Source: Seminavis robusta (taxonomy: Eukaryota > Bacillariophyta > Bacillariophyceae > Naviculales > Naviculaceae). From it: a stretch of DNA of 64,000 bases. Shown in pieces: positions 31,909 to 41,988 of this stretch. A program made the translations under genes and the position numbers. Location of the stretch: NCBI GenBank assembly GCA_903772945.1, contig CAICTM010000198.1, positions 1-64,000 on the forward strand, written 5' to 3'. The first letter of the stretch is position 1; every line of letters starts with the position of its first letter. A model generated the notes under the pieces. The model was given only the letters and a program-made list of their open reading frames with translations, was not told the origin of the DNA and searched no databases.

Positions 31909-32979
31909 TTAGTCGCTCGTCTTCTTGGCCACAACATACCAGAACGAAACATCCAAGTTGTACTGCTCTGGATCTGCGGCAATCACATCGATACAATCCT
32001 TGTAGGCTTCTGCCAAGAGTTGATCCACTTGAGTCTGTGGCATGGTTTTGGCCAGTGCTCCGGCATAGGTAGGATGACCCACTGATTTGAACGATTCCAC
32101 GACGGCAGTAGCATACTCCGTGGGAGTAATCACTCCACCTTGTTCCAATTGCTCGCGAACGGGATCTTTGGTTTCGTGAAACTCCAATGCTTCCACTTGC
32201 CACCCTATGGCAAATCCAGCCTCGACATCCGCACGGGTTCTCCAACAACAGGGCAAGACACAAGCCGCAATAACTTGAGGAGATTCCACTTTCGACAGGA
32301 GGGCATCATGGAGTACTTTTCCTACTTTGGACCACGGATAGTCTCCATTTTCCTTGGGACATGCCACGGCACCAATAAATCGTCCTCCCAGTTTCAATTC
32401 TCGGTGTCGTGCTCGTGTAAAATCGGCAAAATCTTGAGCTCCGGCAGTGCGCCACGCCTGCAACAATTCCGGGTCGGTCGTATGCAACGGATCCGTCGCA
32501 TACAGCCCCGTGGGGACATCTCCCGCATAGGATTTCATCCAGTGCACCGCCACCAAACTGTAATTTAAATCCAATGTGCCGGGAGGCGTACACGATTCGT
32601 AAAAGGTGCGTCCCACCATGTACACAAATGTATTACTGGCAGAACGATCGCCATTGGGTGTACCAGTAATCGATTCGGGCGTGACTGTCGTCACCACGGC
32701 ACTCCAGGCATTTTGCGGCAAATCTCCCAGAAAGACTTCCAAGGCGCAGTCATTGTGGAGATGAGACGCCACAAAGGCCAGTGGCGCCACGGAATTTCCG
32801 CCCGTAGCACAACCCAAATCAGCCACCCGAAATGTCGACCCCCGCGCCACGTCTTGTAGGGCATTGGCAAACAATGGTTTGGCATATTTCCACACGGTGG
32901 ACTGCGATGCATTCAGCTTATTGTAGTCGCCCGTCATCGGGGCCATGACGCCGCCGGCATCCGAATCTTTGGAAGTCAT
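31909..32979 (-). CDS. SABATH-type SAM-dependent carboxyl methyltransferase
   Basis: A 356-aa intronless protein from the ATG at 32979. It matches the plant SABATH family (salicylate/jasmonate/indoleacetate methyltransferases) in motif order: N-terminal YNKLNASQ (19-26), SAM-binding ADLGCATGGNS (53-63), the FLGDLPQNAW block (83-92), and LNYSLVAVHWMKS (138-150), the equivalent of the substrate-side S..ALHWLS motif. A C-terminal cap domain follows. Length is normal for the family. The reaction is methyl transfer from SAM to a small carboxylic acid; the acid cannot be predicted. No targeting signal, so probably cytosolic. Confidence 0.88.
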   Translation of the reverse strand: MTSKDSDAGGVMAPMTGDYNKLNASQSTVWKYAKPLFANALQDVARGSTFRVADLGCATGGNSVAPLAFVASHLHNDCALEVFLGDLPQNAWSAVVTTVTPESITGTPNGDRSASNTFVYMVGRTFYESCTPPGTLDLNYSLVAVHWMKSYAGDVPTGLYATDPLHTTDPELLQAWRTAGAQDFADFTRARHRELKLGGRFIGAVACPKENGDYPWSKVGKVLHDALLSKVESPQVIAACVLPCCWRTRADVEAGFAIGWQVEALEFHETKDPVREQLEQGGVITPTEYATAVVESFKSVGHPTYAGALAKTMPQTQVDQLLAEAYKDCIDVIAADPEQYNLDVSFWYVVAKKTSD

Positions 32980-33292
32980 GGCGCGACGATTGTTTGTTTG
33001 TCTGTCCAGTGACAAGGAAAGTATCTACTTTATCCCTCGCAAACTTATTCCAAAAACCAGTAGACTAGCTGTTGAATGCTTACAGTGGTCTTGCTGCAGC
33101 CTATTGGAGGAGCTGCTTGGGGTTTCGTCATCGTCGTTCCTTCGACAACTCATTTCCTCAAAAGCGAAGAAACGTCACAACCTCATACGTGGATAGTATC
33201 TTCGCGCCATGGTCTATTTGAGTCACCAGTGAGTCAGAGCCTGTTGAAGGTTCTACCATGGCTCTGTTGAGTTGCTCTCATTCTTTCTCGAC
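32980..33292. promoter_or_regulatory. Shared divergent upstream region
   Basis: The 313 bp between the methyltransferase and the secreted-protein start codons must hold both promoters. No firm TATA box or named operator was identified; CACCAGTGAGTCAGAGCC near 33223 includes an AP-1/bZIP-like TGAGTCA word. Confidence 0.4.
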
Positions 33293-34174
33293 ATGTCGCT
33301 GCTGCTCTTTGTTTATACGCTACTGCTTATCGTAGCTTCCTGCTCGGTGTTGGCACTGCAGTCGTTTGATTCCACTCGATCCTCTTCGCTGCTGGTGGGC
33401 ACCGAATGGAAACTCCAACTGGATATTGGCTTGGAACCAGGGACGTGGATGCCCAAACGATATCCCGGTTGGGCCGAATCGGGAGCACGGCTCGGTTTGC
33501 AAGTGGCGGTTCAATTTACCAATGCCCCGTCCACGACGGCCGAAAGTTTGGTGGGCCCCTTGACGGATACCTATCAATTAAAAGTGACGTCGCCACCTGC
33601 CACCTTTGTTTCCGTCGATGGACAACAAACCGTCGAATTTGAATGGGTGGGTGGCTGGTGCATCCAAAGACCTCAAAGCGACATTCGAAACACCGAGGGT
33701 GGTTTAGTCAAACCAGAAGGTCTACTGCGCTTTTGGCTTGATTGCTCATCGGGTGCCAAACGACAAGACGTACAAGTGTTGCCCGGGACAAGAATATTCT
33801 TTACCACGGGGGTTTGGGACGATCCGGTGACCCTCGAGAAACAAGAAAAGGAGTACAACAAATTAGTAATGGAAGTTGATGAACTTGTCCAAGAAACAAA
33901 GTCCAACAAGGCAAAGGCAAAGGATCAGAACATACTCCAAAATTTTCAAACGTTTCGACAAATGGTGGGAGATTCCAAGAAATTTGACGGCCTTACCAGG
34001 CTACGTGATGCCTATTATCGAGCCTTGCCACCCTTGACCAGCCCCAAGTCTGCCAATGGAGTGATCATGGCACCCAATGGGTCTTTGGTCATCAAGGGAA
34101 ACAAGGATTGGCTGGCCGGAGAAGAATTCTTGATTTTAGGAACCTTCACCACAGCAACCGCAGACGACGAATAA
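33293..34174 (+). CDS. Unknown secreted/organellar protein
   Basis: A 293-aa intronless protein from the ATG at 33293. Residues 1-23 form a clear signal peptide (MSLLLFVYTLLLIVASCSVL). The next 150 residues look like a beta-rich domain with conserved-looking features (GTEWKLQLDIGLEPGTWMP, VEFEWVGGWC, EGLLRFWLDC). A Lys/Glu-rich helical stretch (about 180-225) precedes a compact C-terminal part ending in an acidic tail. No family recognised. Many algal plastid proteins share this layout, but there is no clear plastid motif after the signal. Divergent from the methyltransferase. Confidence 0.75.
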   Translation: MSLLLFVYTLLLIVASCSVLALQSFDSTRSSSLLVGTEWKLQLDIGLEPGTWMPKRYPGWAESGARLGLQVAVQFTNAPSTTAESLVGPLTDTYQLKVTSPPATFVSVDGQQTVEFEWVGGWCIQRPQSDIRNTEGGLVKPEGLLRFWLDCSSGAKRQDVQVLPGTRIFFTTGVWDDPVTLEKQEKEYNKLVMEVDELVQETKSNKAKAKDQNILQNFQTFRQMVGDSKKFDGLTRLRDAYYRALPPLTSPKSANGVIMAPNGSLVIKGNKDWLAGEEFLILGTFTTATADDE

Positions 34175-34721
34175 TTGGCAACAACTCATACGGTACGGTA
34201 CGTATGAATAGCACACCGAGGAAGATTCAACGAACACAATATCGAACAACAAAAGACTAGTAGTTGATAGCTAATCATGGAGCAGCAGAAATGGCATCAT
34301 TTGTTTCGAGCCATACAGTACCGTGTATACATTGCTTCCAAGATTAGATTGGTACTGATACCGGTCAGTCTGCAGTGGACTGTTTTTGTCACCAGCGGCA
34401 AAGTCACTTTTTCACCACCCCCCGTCCCGTGACTGCCAAAAAACTCAATATCTATTAACCGAGTCAGACCAGAAGTGCTTGAGGATGAGCCGAGGCTCAG
34501 GTGTTTCCCACAGCCAAGTCTGCTCACCGGCCACACTAGCCTCCTGAGTTATCAAAGGGTTTGTACACTCAGGTCTGAGCTACGGCTGCCATGCCACAGA
34601 GCTGTGGTGTACCGGTAGTGACTAATCTGCTCCCGCTGCGACTACTTTACAGGGTAGCAAGGGGCCTTTGACTTTCTCTTGTCTATCTATTTATCTGTTT
34701 TCCGTACAGCTAGTTTTGATA
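34175..34721. other. Intergenic spacer between convergent genes
   Basis: No gene seen. It contains ACGGTACGGTACG near 34190 and other GGTACC-type words. Otherwise unremarkable. Confidence 0.6.
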
Positions 34722-35555
34722 TCAAACCTTGCGGCCAGCCACCTGGAGGCCCTGTTTGACTCCTGCGAACCAGAAACGTTCAGCTTGTTCTTTGCTCATG
34801 GTCACACCAAAGAGAACGTTGGCATAGAATTCTAGGCTTTCCCAGGTCCAAGTGAATTGGGGGACTTCCACTGCACTTGAACAAGCAGGATGGCTGGATG
34901 TTGTGAGACCACCATCCAGATGATCATCAGATACCCAACCGTTTCCAGTGACTCCCGGGATCCATGTGGTCTGCAGCAGCATCTCCTTGAGCTCTCTGAG
35001 AGATTGGGGCGTCCTTACAACAGTTTCTAGCTTGGGTGGTGACAGCCAGCCTTCTGCAGGCAACACTGCAGTTGTGATTATGTGCATCTTGGCCAAAGCT
35101 GCATCAATCAAAGTACGTTCACGACCTGTAGATATCAGATAGTCTACAAACCCCTCCACCATCTCAAACTGTGAGATGTTCCCAGTCCGCATTAAGTCTT
35201 GAAGATCCCATAATGCATCAATAATATCAAAAACAGTGATGTTGCCCAAAGCAGCCGTTATGGCAAGGCATCCTGCAGAATAGCAGTAGTAGTCGGTGTC
35301 AACATTGTCACTCTCGGAACCAGCAATTATGTTGGATACTGTTGGCTTTGCCGTCGATGTAGCCTGCAGATGGCCAATGTGGTAAAAGAAGCCAGAAAAC
35401 CCTCCTCCGGGTACATACAAACATGTGTTGGGATCCTTCACAGCGTGCACTTGTTTTGTTGCTCCACGTTGATACCCCCATGAGAGAGCCCCAAGGGCAA
35501 TGCACCCAGAGACAAGGGCTGATATGATTAAACTACTAGTATTGAATGAGACCAT
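34722..35555 (-). CDS. Patatin-like lipase, short form
   Basis: A 277-aa protein with an N-terminal membrane anchor or signal (LIISALVSGCIALGALSWGY, 9-28). Patatin elements are present in order: the oxyanion glycine run VPGGGFSGF (48-56), the nucleophile elbow CYSAG (91-95, Ser93), where the usual first Gly is Cys, and the catalytic Asp in DGG (214-216). Patatins use a Ser-Asp dyad to hydrolyse acyl esters of membrane or storage lipids. This protein is shorter than plant patatins (about 390 aa) and has no C-terminal extension. Activity is likely but the altered elbow leaves doubt. Confidence 0.8.
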   Translation of the reverse strand: MVSFNTSSLIISALVSGCIALGALSWGYQRGATKQVHAVKDPNTCLYVPGGGFSGFFYHIGHLQATSTAKPTVSNIIAGSESDNVDTDYYCYSAGCLAITAALGNITVFDIIDALWDLQDLMRTGNISQFEMVEGFVDYLISTGRERTLIDAALAKMHIITTAVLPAEGWLSPPKLETVVRTPQSLRELKEMLLQTTWIPGVTGNGWVSDDHLDGGLTTSSHPACSSAVEVPQFTWTWESLEFYANVLFGVTMSKEQAERFWFAGVKQGLQVAGRKV

Positions 35556-36141
35556 TTTCTCGATGGATTTGTGACTCTAGCTGGTAGGTCTAGAGAGCAG
35601 ACTGTGCAAGCACTCAAGAAGTTCAATTGCTTAGCTTTGCCTGAGTTATGCGTACACGTACATTTTTATGTACTGTATTGTGTTCATGGGACAGGCTCGC
35701 CAGGCTGGATGGTTGGGTGACGGTCCATTCGTGTATTAGTGACTGGTACCCAATGACCTCTTGCAAAAGAAAGATTGAATTCGATTCGATTCCGATCATC
35801 TTTCATCATTCAATCGAATGATTCTATCGCATACCGTTCGTTCGAAGTCAACAACTACGGTACCACCGGTACGATGTAGCTACATGTACAGTGTACGGTA
35901 CCAGCTGTAGTCTAGTAGAACGTAAAATGGCTCTCGCGATTTGCGTGCAGCTCCACTATTAATAAATCGAAACCTGACGTCACATCAGTCACATCCCACC
36001 GTTTGTACCGGTGGTTGTAAAGTGGAGGATTTAACATTAACAGTCTCAAAGTTTCGGATGGTACCGGTACAGCTGAACAAGGGTTTAGAGAGGTAGTGAA
36101 GCCGGTGGCTTTGTGAGATTCACAGAGACATAAAAGAGTGG
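35556..36141. other. Intergenic spacer
   Basis: Between the patatin-like gene start and the Mutator-like element. It shows GATTCGATTCGATTCC and several GTACCGGTAC-type palindromes (35866, 36061). No gene seen. Confidence 0.6.
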
Positions 36142-36169
36142 TCAAAGAGAGCCCCTCAAACGCACGCGA

Positions 36170-36240
36170 TGTAATACATGTAATACGTACAATGCGTATT
36201 CTACGTATTCCCGTATAATACGTATAACACGTATTACACG
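36170..36240. repeat. Subterminal ACGTATTAC palindrome array, left
   Basis: Overlapping words such as GTAATACGTAC, CTACGTATTCCCGTATAA and ACACGTATTACAC next to the left terminal inverted repeat. Subterminal arrays of this kind often serve as transposase-binding sites in DNA transposons. Confidence 0.65.
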
Positions 36241-37219
36241 GTCGCCAGCCAGCCACCGTGACCGTTCGAGTGACCGTTCGTTTCGCAAAATGGCTTCAAC
36301 ACCAATCTCCACCAATCTCCACCAATCTCCACAACACACACCATGAGATAAACCTCTCTCCTCTTGTTGCTTTGAAGGATACAGAGGTTTCTGTTGTTAT
36401 TTGAAGATAGTATCATCATTGTGGGTAAGTAGGCAATGTGGTATGGCTTTGTTGAAGCCAAGAAGACTGTTTCTGTGGAAAGATAGAAGGATTTCTCTCC
36501 ATTCAACTCCTTCTTCATTCTTCTTTAGGCATTGTTCCGCTAGTGTAACGGCTTCTGTGCCAAGATGAGTACTTAACACTTTCACTTGTGCCTCTTCTAG
36601 TTGTACATGGCCACGATGAAGCTTGTTGCCTGTCTGGAACTTGGGTAGATACCATCGTCTGTGTTCCTGGCTATATAGAACATTGAAAGAGAATGGACAT
36701 TTGACACCCTCCCCCTCAACAGGAAGTCTGGGTGGTTTTGTTGCTGTCCTTTTGGGACCTTTGTTTGTAAAAACGACTCCTTGGACAACATATGGTAATG
36801 TGATTCCGCCTCTTATCAAATCCCTTGTTTTTGATGCGGAATCCAGCAGTCTTGCAAGGAAGTACAAAGTATGGCATCAAAACTTCTTTAATATGCGCCG
36901 GATCACAAGATTGATACATCGAAGGTAGCCAATACACCGTCGATTTCTCCATTCGATAATTATCGAACCCAGAGTATCCATAATGTTTATCTCCTTTGGC
37001 GTATCATCAGCTAGTGAGGTTGCTACATTCACAATGATGGAAGCAGGAGTCCATTCTTCATCATTGATATTGTATCTAGCAAAATGAGAGAGTTCAGATA
37101 GGTAAGAGTCCCTTTTACTTGATAAGCTGTCAGTATTATGGCCTGCAACAGTGCATCTTCCTCTCTGCCTCCCAAACACCTGCAAAACACCTGGCAAAAA
37201 AACTTGCAAAAATTCGTCA

Positions 37220-37396
37220 CTATGTATTATACGTAAAACACGTACAACACATAATACATGTAATACGTATAATATTGTTCCACTTGTGTTATCTGTGTTG
37301 TACGTATGACTTGTCTAATACATATTAAAAATGTTATATGTGTAATACGTATGATATGTAGAATACATAGTAAAAATGTTATACGTATAATACAAC
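37220..37396. repeat. Subterminal ACGTATTAC palindrome array, right
   Basis: Many copies of TAATACGTAT / ACGTAAAACACGTAC-type words over about 175 bp next to the right terminal inverted repeat; longer than the left array but with the same core. Confidence 0.65.
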
Positions 37397-37675
37397 CGCG
37401 TGCGTTTCAGGGGCTCTCATTGAGCTTCGGATATAATAATAGGCATGGGCTCAACTGTACTGTACCACCGTACCACTAGCTAGCTAGGCTAACCAAACAA
37501 ACCCAAAAGCAAAGCACAACAACGGCGTCAAACTCTCTTGGATCATAAGGAAGTAACCCGCTTTCGCATCTGACGGTGGTGAGTGCCATTGCTTCGAAGC
37601 GAGCTATCGTAGTCAAAACCTCACTATTAATACATCGTTCATCTGAACACTGTCATAACTGCTGATCAGCTAGCT

Positions 37676-40180
37676 ATGGTTGCCCCACTTCCCTCATCGC
37701 GAATTCGTTACTCGGAAGATGGAGCGACGAGAGAAGGCCACCTTGTGGCCTTTGGAGAGTTCACATTTCTGGATGTTGCCAATGGGACGGTAACGCGAGT
37801 GCTGGAACACAACATTGCATCCATGTCCGTCAACGTAGCAGCCTTTCTGGCATGGAAACACTTTCGAGAACGGAGTGGTGCGGTAGTTCCATCACTTCCC
37901 GGTCAACTGGAAGGTTGTGACTTTGATTGGACGTGGGAAAGTCGAGATACCCAAACGTCTCCCAAGCAGGCCATTCAAGACCTATTGACTGTGACGACTG
38001 ATCCATTGTGGCTACAAGGGGGAAACGGGACGAATACTAGTGGCAGCTACAACAACACACTTGACAGCTACAACAACACACTTGATGATGACTGGCAGTT
38101 TCCATTTGCCATGTTGGGATCTACCATCTCGCGAATCTCCTATCCCCTTTCTGTGATTGGAGAAGTCTACCAAATCCCGCAAATCAGTGCCACATCTACC
38201 AGTTCGAGACTCGACTTGGCCCAATACTTTGCAAGGACCGTAGTCAGCAACAAAGAGGATGCGTCGGCCATTATCAAGTTCTGCAAAAGCAAGGGTCTTT
38301 CGCACTTGACAGCCATTTACGTTCGAGATGAATACGGCACTGATTTCGCCGCCAATTTACACCGGCACGCCAATAGAGAAGGAATTCACTTGAGCATGTT
38401 CAGCTATGTCGAAGGGGCTTCCGAGGACAGTGGAGACCACATTTCTGCAAGTTTGCAACAACTCAAACAAAGCGGGATCAAGTATGTCGTAAGTCTGGTT
38501 TTGGACTGGCCAACTGTATTCGAAGCAGCCTACGATATTGGCATTATTGGGACTCCCGAACATGTCTGGATTTCTTTTGATCTGGTGTGGGAACCAAGGC
38601 AGTTGAGGCGGCATGATCCCCGGGATGTAAAGCTTGCCAAAGCTCTCGATGGGGTAGGTGTCATCCACGTGCCCTTTCCTGAGAAGGACAGCCTGCAGGC
38701 TGCAATGCTGGAGTTTGCGCAAGACGCCAATTTACAGAGGGAGTACTTTGAAACATTTCCTGATGACGACCTCTATTGGGAAAACGCCTCCTTTGTGCAA
38801 GCAACTGATTTTCCCTACATTTACCCATCCTACGATTCGGTCTTAGCTTTGGGGATCGCAGCGTGTCGAACACCCGGCTTGTTTACAAGCGCAGAATTGT
38901 TCAATACCCTGGTCAATCTTGAATTTCAAGGCATTAGTGGAAATGTATCTTTCAACAACCAAACTGGTACAAGAAGCTCTCGCGACACCCAATATACCCT
39001 TGAAAATGTCTACTTGAGCCAGGACAATTCCAATGAAACGCTCATCCGTCTAGAATCAAGGATTTCTGCAATCCTGATAGAAGAGCAAGTTGTGCATTTG
39101 GAGGACTATTTGTACAACAACCACACGACAATACGCCCCCCTTACCTTGTGCCAGTCGATCATAATTACAACCTGATCCCTTCGAGTGTCCAAGTCTTGG
39201 GCTGGTCCTTTGGTGGGGCAATGATGATGTTGAGTTTGCTTCTAGCAGGATGCGTGCTTTGGAATAAGAATGATCATGTTTGGAGAATAAGCCAACCTCT
39301 GTTCCTGGTACAGATCTGCATTGGAACGTTCATCACATCTGCAGCAATCATACCAATGGGAATGCAAGGGAAAGAGTATTCAAGGCAACTAGACATTGCA
39401 TGCAATTCCATTGTTTGGTTGCTTGCCCTTGGCTTTGTGGCCTGCTTCTCAGCTATCCTCAGTCGCACGTGGAGGTTAAACAAACTGATGTCATCCAGCC
39501 AAGGATTCCGAAGGACTCAGGTGTATGCACAAGATGTTGCTTGGCCTTTTGCGGTCTTGACTACTGTCAATGTTGTTCTGCTGATTGGGTGGACCGCTGT
39601 GTCTCCCCTGCAGTACGAAAGGGTACAAACCATAGATGTGGATTCTTTTGGGAGAAGTTTGGAATCCTACGGAAGGTGTCAGAGCACCAACAAAACAGTG
39701 CAACTTGCCTTCATGATCCCTCTCTTGGTGGCCAATGCTGCTGGGGTTATCATGGCTGTGTATCAAAGCTACAAGGCTAGAAACTTTGCTACAGAGTTGC
39801 AGGAGTCAACCTATCTGGCTGTGAGTATGTTGACTTTTTTGGAAACTTTGCTTCTGGGAATTCCCACATACTTTGCATCTGCCAGTCACCCATCTGCAAA
39901 GTTTCTGGCTGGGGCAATCTTGATATGCATTTCCTGCATGACCATCATATTGCCAGTCTTTTTGCCAAGTTTCTTTACAGAAAGCAGTACAGTGAGGGTC
40001 GGGGGGCAACAAATCTGGCTGGAAATAGGAAACCGCAGAGGCCCAGACTCGATGCTCAGAAGACATGGGGGAAGATGCAGTTCTGGCAACACAGCAGCAC
40101 GATGGAAAGTGGCATTACTACAGTACCACAGAAGGTATCCACCATTTGAACCACCCCCAAAGAGAAAGCTCGTAACGTAG
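37676..40180 (+). CDS. Class C (GABA-B-like) G-protein-coupled receptor
   Basis: An 834-aa single-exon frame. Residues about 20-480 form a periplasmic-binding-protein-like ligand domain (ISRISYPLSVIGEVYQIPQI, ARTVVSNKEDASAIIKF, the YVRDEYGTDFA strand and YVVSLVLDW). Residues about 508-780 hold seven membrane helices, from LGWSFGGAMMMLSLLLAGCV to FLAGAILICISCMTIILPVF, with conserved Cys residues in the loops. A 21-bp tandem repeat (38045-38086) duplicates SYNNTLD, adding N-glycosylation sites. No signal peptide precedes the ligand domain and an in-frame stop lies just upstream (37628), so a leader exon may be missing or the start may be elsewhere. Diatoms carry expanded sets of such receptors; the ligand is unknown. 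Confidence 0.85.
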   Translation: MVAPLPSSRIRYSEDGATREGHLVAFGEFTFLDVANGTVTRVLEHNIASMSVNVAAFLAWKHFRERSGAVVPSLPGQLEGCDFDWTWESRDTQTSPKQAIQDLLTVTTDPLWLQGGNGTNTSGSYNNTLDSYNNTLDDDWQFPFAMLGSTISRISYPLSVIGEVYQIPQISATSTSSRLDLAQYFARTVVSNKEDASAIIKFCKSKGLSHLTAIYVRDEYGTDFAANLHRHANREGIHLSMFSYVEGASEDSGDHISASLQQLKQSGIKYVVSLVLDWPTVFEAAYDIGIIGTPEHVWISFDLVWEPRQLRRHDPRDVKLAKALDGVGVIHVPFPEKDSLQAAMLEFAQDANLQREYFETFPDDDLYWENASFVQATDFPYIYPSYDSVLALGIAACRTPGLFTSAELFNTLVNLEFQGISGNVSFNNQTGTRSSRDTQYTLENVYLSQDNSNETLIRLESRISAILIEEQVVHLEDYLYNNHTTIRPPYLVPVDHNYNLIPSSVQVLGWSFGGAMMMLSLLLAGCVLWNKNDHVWRISQPLFLVQICIGTFITSAAIIPMGMQGKEYSRQLDIACNSIVWLLALGFVACFSAILSRTWRLNKLMSSSQGFRRTQVYAQDVAWPFAVLTTVNVVLLIGWTAVSPLQYERVQTIDVDSFGRSLESYGRCQSTNKTVQLAFMIPLLVANAAGVIMAVYQSYKARNFATELQESTYLAVSMLTFLETLLLGIPTYFASASHPSAKFLAGAILICISCMTIILPVFLPSFFTESSTVRVGGQQIWLEIGNRRGPDSMLRRHGGRCSSGNTAARWKVALLQYHRRYPPFEPPPKRKLVT

Positions 40181-41988
40181 TGTGATTGTGGTCACAGTGC
40201 TTGCCCAGGGGCCAAAGACCCAACTTGTCGTTCAGTAGATGCTAGATATCAGCAGAATATGGGACAAACATCCGCAGTTGTCGCCGGCGGTTAGCCACTG
40301 TCAACCAAACCTTCAATCCAATCAGGCAATAAGGTCATTGGAACCGTTGTTACATATAGCTTTGTTTTACTATGGACCAAATGCAAGGCATGCTATCACA
40401 GAATGCAAAGACCTCTCAGAGCCTGTAAGGCGGTGTGACATGCATCGGTAACTGTATTGTGTGGGGTGATCCAACTCAGCAGTGGAGAATGATGGAGCCC
40501 TCTTCTGCCGTTTGAGGTTCGGGCACATCAGCGCTAGTAGCAAGAGGATAGACCGGAGCAGTATTTTAGGTGGGTGGAGCGACCGGATAGTTGGTGGGTG
40601 GACTGTTCAACGGAGAAGCTGCGTGGATAGCATGTTGAGCGGAGCTCATAACATGCGTATCACGATGAATCTGCTCTCCTTTCGCCCTCTTCATGCCCCA
40701 AATTAGTTGCTCAAGGCGACTTGGCTCCTTCAGTCCACTCATCACACTTGCATAAGACCAGGAGTCGGAAGATCCAGTCTCAAGTAGGACTGATTTCCAA
40801 GGGCACCTCTTGCAGAAACAGCAACAGCAACATTCGACGGGATCCTCCCGCGCATCCACCACAGTAATTTGGTCTAAGGGAATCTTTTCGTGGAGGGCAT
40901 ACGTGAGGCATGGGGGGGGGGGAGGTGAATGGATTATACCATTGCATGCTTAGAGTAGCAGGCTCGCATGACAACACGTACCGTCTCAGATATCATTGCT
41001 GCCTGAAGACAATCATCAAATCAGTGCAGAGCGGCCCACAAAGCTCGACCACTCAGGTGAGGTTCCTGAATGACCCTACACCATCACGGAGAACCGCCAC
41101 ATCCAGGGAACGAGTATACGCAGCTGCAAGCCGGTAGTGACCGTGAAAGAGTAGCACCACGAGAAGATATGAAGCCACCCATAAGCCGAGCCCGATAAAA
41201 TTCAAGTCTTTCTGTGTCTCATCGGCCGTCGCGTTCTGCATCCTTGTTAAACTGATCCCAATAGTCATCATCGTCCGAGGTTTGGGTTTCACAGGTTGAG
41301 AGCATAAACAAGAGATTGATTATAAAGAGGATCACAGCGTACACCATGTCGACCATCAGGTATCGTTGCACGTAGAAACGAAGCATCATATCGTTGTCAT
41401 GGTCAAACACAGCGACATGCAAGATCCTCGTCTTGGTCAAAATAGGAATCTTCCCACGTTAAACCTGCAGCTTCTGCAACGCCTGCAGCATGCTCCAAGT
41501 CAGCCGTCAGCCAGGCCGCTTTCTTGGTGGATGTCCCTTGCTTCGGCATCGATTGAAGAGCTGCGACGGGTTTGTAGTCTTGAGGGGTATGGTCTCTCTG
41601 GGCTTGACGGGCATCAGCGTAGGTGTTGTGGCTCGGAGCGGATAGTGTGGGAGTGTCACACGCAGAAGCAACTCTAAGAGAACGATCGAGAGGTTCAGGA
41701 GCATACCAGAAAAAAAGCTTTGGGGCGTGGGAATGTGAGAGCAGTGCCAGCAGGATTTGCCACCATCACACGGATGCTGCATTGGTAGGTGACCAAACCG
41801 GCTTGACGTTGCCCATTGTTGAATTTTGTTGTGCTTCCCTGCACGAAGCACCAAAACAAACACCATCACTTCCCAGCTAGCCTAGTAGTGTCACTAGCGC
41901 CAAAATTTTAGAGCCCTCTAACTACAAAGCTTTACCAAAGCGTAATGTACATGATATTTTCTATTTCAAGGTATGTATCGTACCGGCA
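40181..41988. other. Region with weak coding signs, possibly a spliced membrane-protein gene (minus)
   Basis: Minus-strand frames at 41219-41440 (membrane segment MVYAVILFIINLLFML, then an acidic DDDDYWDQF tail), 41053-41292 (GLGLWVASYLLVVLLF) and 40566-40862 (Cys cluster VECCCCCFCKRCPWK) could be exons of one gene, but I could not close their phases. A G9 run lies near 40912. I report no CDS here. Confidence 0.35.

Larger units (their letters stand above)
36142..37424 (-). mobile_element. Mutator-like DNA transposon remnant with terminal inverted repeats
   Basis: The ends are inverted: left 36142-36169 reads TCAAAGAGAGCCCCT then CAAACGCACGCG, and the reverse complement of 37397-37424 reads TCAATGAGAGCCCCT then GAAACGCACGCG. 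Inside, a minus-strand reading (36397-36867) carries an N-terminal zinc-type module with CPFSF...RRWYLPK...HRGH, as found before MULE/FAR1 transposases, and further exon-like pieces extend to about 37209. The catalytic domain is missing, so the element is nonautonomous or decayed. No target duplication was found. MULE assignment is by module type and long ends. Confidence 0.65.
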
